Assembly (NCBI GenBank): GCA_002778635.1
Contig: PFAS01000001.1
Coordinates: 1 to 22,014 of the forward strand
Source: Candidatus Falkowbacteria bacterium CG10_big_fil_rev_8_21_14_0_10_43_11
Lineage (GTDB): Bacteria; Patescibacteriota; Patescibacteriia; Patescibacteriales; XYC2-FULL-47-12
Length of the DNA: 22,014 nucleotides
Direction of reading: 5' to 3'
Position numbers and translations under genes: made by a program. Positions 13,376 through 19,137 of the stretch are shown piece by piece. Every line of letters begins with the position of its first letter. Within the stretch, counting starts at the first letter, position 1. The notes under the pieces were generated by a model. The model was not told the DNA's origin. It saw only the letters and a list, made by a program, of their open reading frames with translations, and made no database searches.

Positions 13376-15418
13376 ATGACGCAAACTTATTTATCATTGT
13401 TATTAATAATTTCCCTCGTAACGGTCTTTAGCGGAGCTGTTTATCGTTTTTACCGGCTGGATTATTTTGCCGTTTGCCTGACATTTATTTTCACCGCTAT
13501 TACCTTTATCTTACTGAAAAAATTAGGGAAAGTCAAAGAATCGCCTAACGCGGAACGCGTAACGCATGACCATGTTCCCCAATATCAAATGCCAAATGCC
13601 AAATACCAAATTTTTCTTCTTACTTCTTACTTTTTACTTTTAACTTTTAACTTCTTTATTCTTTTCCAATCTTCAACTTCTAACTCCGTCATTTCCCCCT
13701 GGCAAGCCGTCCCGTGGTATTTCTGGCTCACTTTTTTCGCCATCACAATACTATTGATTGCGATTGCTTTAAAAAACTCGTTGCCGCAATTTGTTTACTT
13801 CTTACTTCTTACTTCTTACTTCTTGCTTGCTTTCAATGTCGCTGTAATTATTTTTAAAATCGGCTTCGGCTTTGACCCGTTTATCCATCAGGCAACGGAA
13901 AAATTAATTGACGCGGCCGGCGCGGTTTACCCCAAACCGTGGTACTATCTCGGCCAATACGCGCTGATTGTTATTTTTCATAAATTAACTTTCATCCCGA
14001 TTGTCTGGCTGGATAAATTGCTTGTGCCGGTACTTGCCACTTTAACTTTGCCTTACGCTTTATATCAGGCGACCAAATCATTTACCGCTGACGAACGAAT
14101 TGCCAAATTAACCGCTCTGTTCGCTTTAATTTTTCCTTTTGCCGCGTTCACTCTAACCACTCCGCAAAATTTAGCGAATTTGTTTTTACTACTAATTATT
14201 CTCCTTTTCTTAATTCAACCGCAACAAAATAAATTACTCGTTACTCGTTACTCGTTACTCGTTACTTTATCTTTTGCCGCTCTCGCCACCCATCCCATCG
14301 CCGGCATCCCCGCTGTCTTATTTGTGGCTTTCATTCTTGGCCAAAAAATAATAAAAAATAAAAAAATTCTCACTTCTTACTTCTTACTTCTTACTTCAGC
14401 GTCTGCTCTTTCTCTGCCTTTGGCTTTTTATCTTAACAACCAAAATAATCCCATCATCGGCGCCGCAAGCGATACGGTTGCAAAAATAAGCTGGCATCTG
14501 CCGCAACTTTTTTTCTCCGGCACGGAAAATTTTCTGCTTAATTTTATCTACCTCTACGGCTTTAATGTCGGCATTATTATCATAACTTTTATTATCGTTG
14601 GAATTATAATAGCCATAAAACAAACAAAAAAAATAACTCGTTACCCGTTACTCGTTACTCGTTACTCGTTACTCGTTACTCGTTACCCGCAATATTTACT
14701 AATGTCTTTTCCCCTCTTCATCTCTTATTTTCTCACTAAGACTATCTCTTTCTCTTACCTCATTGACTACGAGCGTTCCAATTTTGCCGACCGTGTTCTA
14801 ATCATCGCGGCTTACTTTACTCTACCGTTTATATTATTAACGCTGGTCAAGTTGATTGAAAAAATTTTGAGGCAAGAACGCACGATACAATATTTGTTTT
14901 TTTGTTTTTTTGTAGTTTTACTTTCCTGTTCCCTTTATTTTTCTTATCCGCGCTACGATGATTATTTTAACTCCCGCAGTTTTTCCACCTCACAGGCGGA
15001 TGTTGATGCGGTAAATTGGATTAACCAAGACGCCGGAGACGGCAATTTTATCGTGCTTGCCAACCAGCAGGTGTCTGCCGCGGCTTTGCGCGAATTCGGC
15101 TTTAAAAAATATTACCAAATTCCCTCTCCTTACCAAGGAGAAGGTAAGGGCGAGGTCTTCTATTACCCTATTCCTACCGGTGAAAAATTATATCAATATT
15201 ATTTGGATATGGTTGATAAAAACGCCGATAAAAAAACCGCTTTAGAAGCGGCGGATTTGGTCGGTGCGGATACGGTTTATTTTGTGATAAATAACTACTG
15301 GTTTGGCTTTGAAAAAATTTTAGCCGAAGCGCGCATCGGCGCTGACGCGGTGCAAAGCATTGATGAGGGGAAAATTTTTGTGTTTAAATATGCCAACCCC
15401 GTTAAATATCCCAAGTAA
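13376..15418 (+). CDS. Multi-spanning membrane protein, probable GT-C-type glycosyltransferase
   Basis: The 680-aa product has about a dozen hydrophobic spans followed by a soluble C-terminal region from about residue 540. After the first spans, IGFGFDPFIHQATEKLI has the acidic/His pattern found in the first outer loop of GT-C glycosyltransferases. ALYQATKSFT, TTPQNLANLFLLL and ALATHPIAGIPAVL resemble the middle spans of that group. The C-terminus (VDAVNWINQDAGDGNFIVLA, then ADTVYFVINNYWFGFEKI) resembles the soluble end of oligosaccharyltransferase-like GT-C proteins. A lipid-linked sugar donor is inferred. It is odd in carrying five heptanucleotide arrays and a palindromic PSPYQGEG insert (583-590), all read through in frame. 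Predicted leaderless: ATG starts 6 nt after TGCTATAAT. Confidence 0.7.
   Translation: MTQTYLSLLLIISLVTVFSGAVYRFYRLDYFAVCLTFIFTAITFILLKKLGKVKESPNAERVTHDHVPQYQMPNAKYQIFLLTSYFLLLTFNFFILFQSSTSNSVISPWQAVPWYFWLTFFAITILLIAIALKNSLPQFVYFLLLTSYFLLAFNVAVIIFKIGFGFDPFIHQATEKLIDAAGAVYPKPWYYLGQYALIVIFHKLTFIPIVWLDKLLVPVLATLTLPYALYQATKSFTADERIAKLTALFALIFPFAAFTLTTPQNLANLFLLLIILLFLIQPQQNKLLVTRYSLLVTLSFAALATHPIAGIPAVLFVAFILGQKIIKNKKILTSYFLLLTSASALSLPLAFYLNNQNNPIIGAASDTVAKISWHLPQLFFSGTENFLLNFIYLYGFNVGIIIITFIIVGIIIAIKQTKKITRYPLLVTRYSLLVTRYPQYLLMSFPLFISYFLTKTISFSYLIDYERSNFADRVLIIAAYFTLPFILLTLVKLIEKILRQERTIQYLFFCFFVVLLSCSLYFSYPRYDDYFNSRSFSTSQADVDAVNWINQDAGDGNFIVLANQQVSAAALREFGFKKYYQIPSPYQGEGKGEVFYYPIPTGEKLYQYYLDMVDKNADKKTALEAADLVGADTVYFVINNYWFGFEKILAEARIGADAVQSIDEGKIFVFKYANPVKYPK
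13547..13661. repeat. Run of heptanucleotide arrays inside the 13376 gene (array 1)
   Basis: Three consecutive families of 7-bp units: AACGCGG/AACGCGT/AACGCAT (13547-13567), CAAATGC-type x4 (13586-13613), then TTACTTC/TTACTTT/TAACTTT-type units to 13661. They encode ERVTH, PNAKYQI and FLLTSYFLLLTFNFF. Confidence 0.8.
13795..13829. repeat. Heptanucleotide array TTACTTC x4 plus TTGCTTG (array 2)
   Basis: Five 7-bp units in register inside the 13376 gene, encoding YFLLLTSYFLLA. Confidence 0.85.
14234..14268. repeat. Heptanucleotide array TTACTCG x4 plus TTACTTT (array 3)
   Basis: Five 7-bp units inside the 13376 gene, encoding LLVTRYSLLVTL. Confidence 0.85.
14370..14397. repeat. Heptanucleotide array TCACTTC plus TTACTTC x3 (array 4)
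   Basis: Four 7-bp units inside the 13376 gene, encoding LTSYFLLLTS. Confidence 0.8.
14634..14689. repeat. Heptanucleotide array TTACTCG, 8 units (array 5)
   Basis: Eight 7-bp units (TAACTCG, TTACCCG, five TTACTCG, TTACCCG), the longest array, encoding ITRYPLLVTRYSLLVTRYP. Confidence 0.88.
15122..15154. repeat. Palindromic insert encoding PSPYQGEG in the 13376 gene
   Basis: TCTCCTT-ACC-AAGGAGA hairpin core. Same DNA core and same reading frame as the insert in uvrC at 16808-16861. Confidence 0.7.
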
Positions 15419-15436
15419 TCGGCATTTAACTGGGGC

Positions 15437-15473
15437 AAAAAATAAAAAAGGCCGCTTCATACAGACAGCGACC
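15437..15473 (-). terminator. Terminator of the 48-aa membrane peptide gene
   Basis: On the minus strand GGTCGCT (15473-15467) pairs with AGCGGCC (15456-15450, one G-U), followed by TTTTTTATTTTT. Confidence 0.65.
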
Positions 15474-15481
15474 TCCTTGGT

Positions 15482-15526
15482 ATTGAATTATTTTGCCCTG
15501 CCTATTGCAAACCAAAATAATTCAAT
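15482..15526. repeat. 14-bp inverted repeat over the 3' end of the 15502 gene
   Basis: ATTGAATTATTTTG (15482-15495) and its exact complement (15513-15526). The right arm encodes the end of the peptide (ALNYFG). No U-tract follows, so it may be an mRNA-stabilising hairpin. Confidence 0.6.
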
Positions 15527-15648
15527 GCTATCATGCGAAACATAAAAAGAAAAATTAATACGATGGCGGATAGAATCATTCTGTCCACCCCATCATATGG
15601 ATCGCATTGAAAATAAAAATCTTCAATGCGATTTAATATTTTTTTCAT
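15502..15648 (-). CDS. 48-aa single-span membrane peptide
   Basis: Start chosen at ATG 15646-15648 (MKKILNRIEDFYFQCDPYDG) because a ribosome site (GAGAGGAAAG) precedes it and a promoter -10 lies upstream. A longer reading from 15717 would start before that promoter. After a short amphipathic, acidic N-terminal part comes one strongly hydrophobic helix (ILSAIVLIFLFMFRMIALNY) near the C-terminus, so it is probably tail-anchored. Expression signals are complete: TTGTTC-18-TATAAT promoter within a palindrome, ribosome site, TAG stop, terminator at 15437-15473. No family is recognised. Confidence 0.65.
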   Translation of the reverse strand: MKKILNRIEDFYFQCDPYDGVDRMILSAIVLIFLFMFRMIALNYFGLQ

Positions 15649-15662
15649 CTTCTTTCCTCTCC

Positions 15663-15684
15663 CTCCCACATTATAACGTGGGAG
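15663..15684 (-). promoter_or_regulatory. Palindromic operator candidate centred on the -10 of the 15502 gene
   Basis: CTCCCAC-N8-GTGGGAG with TATAAT (minus strand, 15675-15670) in the centre. A dimeric repressor site is inferred from symmetry and position. The right half (minus strand) also enters the leader just upstream of the ribosome site. Confidence 0.5.
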
Positions 15685-15752
15685 AAATGTAATGAACAAG
15701 TTAAAATAGTATAACACATTTTTTACTTTTTGACAATGGTAAAAATAAAATA

Positions 15753-15768
15753 TAGCTAAAGTTAGCTA
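15753..15768 (-). terminator. Second of two tandem hairpins after the 15791 gene
   Basis: TAGCTAA-AG-TTAGCTA; on the minus strand followed by TATTTTATTTTT. It lies behind the stronger hairpin at 15783-15800. Confidence 0.5.
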
Positions 15769-15782
15769 CATTTTAATAAAAG

Positions 15783-15812
15783 ACCGCGCTTTAACGCGGT
15801 TTTATTTTTTTA
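15783..15812. terminator. Bidirectional terminator containing the stop of the 15791 gene
   Basis: ACCGCG-CTTTAA-CGCGGT with a T-run on each strand (TTTATTTTTTT plus; TCTTTTATT minus). The stop codon at 15791-15793 lies in the hairpin. Confidence 0.75.
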
Positions 15813-16054
15813 CCTAAAAAATTATTAATTTCTTCAAAATAGCCCAATGAAATAATTATAATCACCGCGGCTATTTGAAAAGAAAGGCTGGAAATTATTT
15901 CGTATGTTTTTAAAATTAATAAGATGGCAAGGAACAATGTGATAAGGCGCAAAATCTTCTCTTGCGCCCTATAAATACAATAAAAGACCAAAGGTGAAAT
16001 CAGCAAAAAAAACGTTTGCAAAATCATGTTTGTTTCATGGGATATCGTAATCAT
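15791..16054 (-). CDS. Unknown 87-aa membrane protein downstream of uvrC
   Basis: The ATG (16052-16054) directly follows the uvrC stop with no gap, and a ribosome site (AAAGGAGA) lies in the uvrC end, so the two are co-translated. The product has three hydrophobic stretches: MILQTFFLLISPLVFYCIY, ILRLITLFLAILLIL and FQIAAVIIIISLGYF, followed by a basic tail (GKKIKPR). No conserved catalytic residues stand out and no family is recognised. A role in repair is not implied by position alone. Confidence 0.7.
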   Translation of the reverse strand: MITISHETNMILQTFFLLISPLVFYCIYRAQEKILRLITLFLAILLILKTYEIISSLSFQIAAVIIIISLGYFEEINNFLGKKIKPR

Positions 16055-17758
16055 TTACCTGTCTCCTTTTCTATGCATTTTTTTCACTTTTTTGATAAAC
16101 GCCTTGCCCCGCCGCTGGCGGTGAAAAGTAATGGCAAACCGGTGCGCCTCGTCACGAATGCGCTGAAGCAGTTTAAGCGCTTCGGAAGCCTTTGGCAGCC
16201 GCACCGGAAACCGCTTGCTTACAGTATAAATTTCTTCATTTTTTTTGGCAAGGGCGATTAAAGGCGTAGTAATGCCCAGATCGCGCAAAATTCCCAGGGC
16301 GGCCGACAGCTGTCCGCGGCCGCCGTCAACGATAATTAAATCCGGCAGTGGCTTTTTTCCCGCGAGCAAGCCTCCGTATCTCCGGCTGACTACTTCGCGC
16401 ATGGAGGCAAAGTCGTCGTTATCTTTAACCGTACGCATTTTAAACTTACGGTAGCCGCTTTTATTCGGCTGACCGTCAATAAATTGCACCATGCTAGCGA
16501 CGATTTCTTTTCCGCCCGTATGCGATATGTCAAACATTTCCATTACCCGCGGCACTGACGGTAAATTTAACGCCTGTTGTAATTCCATTAAAACCGCGTT
16601 GCCGACGCGCGCGCTGATTTCCAAGTTTTGTTGCAATAAATTTAACAGCTCTTTCTTTGCGCCTTTTTGCGGCACTGTAAAAATAACTTTTCGCCCGCTT
16701 ACTTTGCTTAAATATTCTGCCAGCGCTTCCCCGTCCGCAAATTTGCGCGGCAAAATTATTTCTTCCGGAATTTCGTTGTTTTCGTAATACCGGCGCAAAA
16801 ATTCGGATACCTCTCCTCCTTCCCCCTCTCCTTGGTAAGGGGAGGGGTTAGGGGTGAGGTCAAAGCGAAATTCTTTTTTTCCCGAAACCAACCCTTTCAC
16901 TACGTTAAACATCTGTATCACCATTTCCTGCGGCGTAATGACATAATTAACCACGTCCTGGTCGTAGCCTTTGGGTAAATCAATATTTTGTTTGTCCCGC
17001 AAACGCTCCAGCGCCAAAATCTGGTCGCGCCGCGTTTTTGCCTGTTCGTATTTTTGCTCCGACGACAGCTGCTTCATGTCGGCTCGCAAAAGTTCCTGCA
17101 ACTCTTTGACTTCTCCCTGCAAAAATTTTTCCGCAAGTTTTGTATTCGCCAGATAATCTTGTTCGGAAATTTTTCCGATGCAGGGCGCACTGCATAAATT
17201 TATGTGGTACAACAGGCAAGCTTGCTTGGGTAAAACATTGCAAGTACGCAATTTTAAAATTGAATTTGCCTGATACTGCGCTTCCCGCCGCGCCGCCGCG
17301 GAAACATACGGTCCGAATATTTTTCCCCGTGAAATACCGCTTCGCGACAATTTTGCTTTTCGCGAAATTATTTCACGGAGTAAACCTGTTTTCAAATCCC
17401 ACTGATTGCGCGCGACTGTTACGCGCGGAAATTTTTCGTCCGTAATTTTTAAATACGCGTACCGGCCGGAGCCGCTTTTTAGGTCAATATTATACGGCGG
17501 CTGATTTTGCCGGATTAAGTTTGCCTCCAGTAAAAACGCTTCTGCTTCGTTTTTAGTTGTAATAATTTCCACATCCGCGATTTTTTTTACCAGTTTGCTG
17601 GTTTTGGCGTCCAAATGATTTTTGACAAAATAAGAGCTAATCCGCTTTTTCAGCGATTTGGCTTTGCCGATGTATAATAAATTTCCCGACTTATCTTTAA
17701 ACTGATACACTCCCGGTTTGTCAACTATATTTTTAATTTTTTCTTGAATAATCGGCAT
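16055..17758 (-). CDS. uvrC: Excinuclease ABC subunit C, lacking the C-terminal HhH domain
   Basis: UvrC makes both incisions around a UvrB-marked lesion in nucleotide excision repair. The 567-aa product starts with the GIY-YIG nuclease domain (KPGVYQFKDKSGNLLYIGKA, residues 14-33). The four-Cys iron-sulfur motif follows (CNVLPKQACLLYHINLCSAP with a last Cys next), then the UVR coiled coil (SSEQKYEQAKTRRDQILALE) and the RNase H-like nuclease (MFDISHTGGKEIVASMVQF; PDLIIVDGGRGQL). It stops at FAITFHRQRRGKAFIKK plus ten residues, where family members continue into a double helix-hairpin-helix DNA-binding domain; that domain is missing. A palindromic insert (300-317, LTPNPSPYQGEGE) lies between the UVR and RNase H parts. 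No Shine-Dalgarno. Confidence 0.96.
   Translation of the reverse strand: MPIIQEKIKNIVDKPGVYQFKDKSGNLLYIGKAKSLKKRISSYFVKNHLDAKTSKLVKKIADVEIITTKNEAEAFLLEANLIRQNQPPYNIDLKSGSGRYAYLKITDEKFPRVTVARNQWDLKTGLLREIISRKAKLSRSGISRGKIFGPYVSAAARREAQYQANSILKLRTCNVLPKQACLLYHINLCSAPCIGKISEQDYLANTKLAEKFLQGEVKELQELLRADMKQLSSEQKYEQAKTRRDQILALERLRDKQNIDLPKGYDQDVVNYVITPQEMVIQMFNVVKGLVSGKKEFRFDLTPNPSPYQGEGEGGEVSEFLRRYYENNEIPEEIILPRKFADGEALAEYLSKVSGRKVIFTVPQKGAKKELLNLLQQNLEISARVGNAVLMELQQALNLPSVPRVMEMFDISHTGGKEIVASMVQFIDGQPNKSGYRKFKMRTVKDNDDFASMREVVSRRYGGLLAGKKPLPDLIIVDGGRGQLSAALGILRDLGITTPLIALAKKNEEIYTVSKRFPVRLPKASEALKLLQRIRDEAHRFAITFHRQRRGKAFIKKVKKMHRKGDR
16808..16861. repeat. Palindromic insert encoding TPNPSPYQGEGE in uvrC
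   Basis: On the minus strand CCCCTCCCCTT-ACC-AAGGAGAGGGG forms an 11-bp stem with one G-U pair. It encodes residues 300-317 and matches the insert at 15122-15154. Confidence 0.75.
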
Positions 17759-17765
17759 AAATTAT

Positions 17766-17792
17766 AAAATGAGGTATCTTTTACCTCATTTT
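17766..17792. terminator. Hairpin between uvrC and the divergent 17871 gene
   Basis: AAAATGAGGTA (17766-17776) and TACCTCATTTT (17782-17792), 11-bp perfect stem, 5-nt loop, T-rich on both sides. In the uvrC direction it falls in or just before the leader, so attenuation is another possibility. Confidence 0.55.
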
Positions 17793-17802
17793 CCTTTATT
17801 TG

Positions 17803-17836
17803 GTCAATTGACTTTTATTAAATTATAACTCATACT
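17803..17836. promoter_or_regulatory. Back-to-back promoters of uvrC (minus) and the 17871 gene (plus)
   Basis: The palindrome GTCAATTGAC holds both -35 boxes: plus TTGACT (17808-17813) with CATACT (17831-17836) after 17 bp, and minus TTGACC (17808-17803) with TAAAAG about 18 bp on. Both -10s are weak. Confidence 0.45.
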
Positions 17837-17870
17837 TAATTCATCTCGTTATGGAAGGAGAAAAAAAATA

Positions 17871-18062
17871 ATGAATGCTGTTATCTCTTCCATTGATAAT
17901 ATTGCTCATTGCCTTGAAATCCCAAGAAATCTTCCTGACCTTTTTTCCATTGATCCGAAATTAATTTCGGATTCAATAGATAAAACGGTGGAAAAAGCGA
18001 AAAAAAAATTTCCCACCGCTTTTACTGATAATCAAGTCAGGGAAGAACCGCCTCCGGCATAA
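17871..18062 (+). CDS. Unknown 63-aa soluble protein
   Basis: ATG at 17871 has a good ribosome site (AAGGAG, 10 nt before), a plausible promoter at 17808-17836 and a strong terminator overlapping its end. The product (MNAVISSIDNIAHCLEIPRN... ending NQVREEPPPA) has an amphipathic N-terminal helix, a basic middle (KTVEKAKKKFP) and a Pro-rich acidic tail, with no membrane segment. Its stop (18060-18062) lies in the terminator loop. It is convergent with the 18082 gene and divergent from uvrC. No family is recognised. Confidence 0.7.
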   Translation: MNAVISSIDNIAHCLEIPRNLPDLFSIDPKLISDSIDKTVEKAKKKFPTAFTDNQVREEPPPA

Positions 18063-18083
18063 AGTATGCGCGGAGGTTTTTTT
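18051..18083 (+). terminator. Terminator of the 17871 gene
   Basis: CCTCCGGCAT (18051-18060) pairs with ATGC-G-CGGAGG (18066-18076, one bulged G), followed by TTTTTTTATT. It contains the gene's own stop codon. Confidence 0.85.
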
Positions 18084-19134
18084 ATTCCTCCGTTAAATGT
18101 TCAAGCGCTGACAGCATGTTTTGAATAGTTCGATCTGACCGCAACACAACCGCTTTACCCGCTTTTTTTTCATTTTTACTGACTGTGGAAATGTAATTTT
18201 TAATTACGGTTAAAAAATTCACTTTATCGCCGTTTGGCTTTTCTATAATCCGGGTAAGGTCATTTTTGATTTTATCATACTGCTCCAATAATTCCCGTTC
18301 TTTATTATCGTCAAAATAATGTTTTATCGCTGAAAGAATGCCGTAAGAAATTTGAAATTTTATGTCTTTCCTGAATGACCTGAGCAGAGGCATTATCAGA
18401 AAAGACGAATATTCGTCAATTTTGCTTTTTTCCGCGCTTATCATAAAATCTTTTAAGCCAGTGATTATTTTGCGTGGAATTTTTATGTTGACAAAAATAT
18501 CTTGGTTTTGTTTATCTTTTTTCACGCTTTCTTTTACCGTCTTTAGATACTGCTCTTCCGCGGTATCCGCAAGATATCGTTCAAATTTTTGTTTTTCAGC
18601 CGTATTGTTTAAATTAGGCAAGTTATAAACGTCAACGCTAATCACTATGCCATCTTCAGGATTAATATTTTTATCAGCCAAATTTAATTTTATATTTCCT
18701 TCTTTCGCGGAAACTTTTACCTCGCCGGAAAAAATATGCTCTGACAGCAATGGTTGGTTTAAAATCGCGCGCGCAATGCCACTCGCCTCTTTTACTTCTG
18801 TTTCTTTTCTTTCGCCACTCGCCTCGCTTTTATTTTCAGGCTGTCGGCGTAATAATTCGATGACATCCCGCCTATTTTGTATTTCCTCAGTACTGCCTTT
18901 GGGATTATTTTTTTCTAAGTCAACGCTTTGTTCTGAAGTATGTATTCTCTCTGTCTTTTTGGACACTTCAATTTCCTCCTTCATTACTTTCGCGAGGTTT
19001 AAAAATTCTCTAAGATCGTCAAATGAATCCAAATCAATAGGTTCTTCCTTTTTCCTTGCTTTAACAGTTTCCCCCGTTTTTAGCGTATTTACTTTTGGAG
19101 CGTTTAAATAGTTGGAGTTAATTTTTTCTTGCAT
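18082..19134 (-). CDS. Unknown 350-aa protein coupled to uvrA
   Basis: The ATG (19132-19134) lies 3 nt after the uvrA stop with no Shine-Dalgarno, so translation is probably coupled. Residues 1-125 are low-complexity, rich in Lys, Glu, Ser and Asn, and likely disordered. From about 126 (ASGIARAILNQPLLSEHIFS) a folded part follows: a strand-rich piece (GEVKVSAKEGNIKLNLADKN; GIVISVDVYNLPNL), then helices (YLADTAEEQYLKTVKESVKK; SSFLIMPLLRSFRKDIKFQI) and a charged C-terminal helical region. There is no signal peptide or membrane span. I recognise no family or catalytic motif. Position next to uvrA is suggestive but does not show a repair role. Confidence 0.75.
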   Translation of the reverse strand: MQEKINSNYLNAPKVNTLKTGETVKARKKEEPIDLDSFDDLREFLNLAKVMKEEIEVSKKTERIHTSEQSVDLEKNNPKGSTEEIQNRRDVIELLRRQPENKSEASGERKETEVKEASGIARAILNQPLLSEHIFSGEVKVSAKEGNIKLNLADKNINPEDGIVISVDVYNLPNLNNTAEKQKFERYLADTAEEQYLKTVKESVKKDKQNQDIFVNIKIPRKIITGLKDFMISAEKSKIDEYSSFLIMPLLRSFRKDIKFQISYGILSAIKHYFDDNKERELLEQYDKIKNDLTRIIEKPNGDKVNFLTVIKNYISTVSKNEKKAGKAVVLRSDRTIQNMLSALEHLTEE

Positions 19135-19137
19135 ATT

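Noticed and set aside
13547..14689. CRISPR array
   Set aside because: Units are 7 bp with no spacers and lie inside an open coding frame.
15430..15480. AAGGAGGT followed by an ATG on the minus strand near 15463
   Set aside because: The ATG lies inside the terminator hairpin and the frame is only a shadow of the 13376 gene.
15649..15717. Longer start (MLYYF...) for the 15502 gene
   Set aside because: It begins upstream of the predicted promoter and lacks a ribosome site; ATG 15648 has one.
15730..15812. Second small RNA from TTGACA at 15730 to the terminator at 15783-15812
   Set aside because: No acceptable -10 at proper spacing (TAGCTA or TATAGC at 15 bp) and no structure beyond the terminators of the minus-strand gene.
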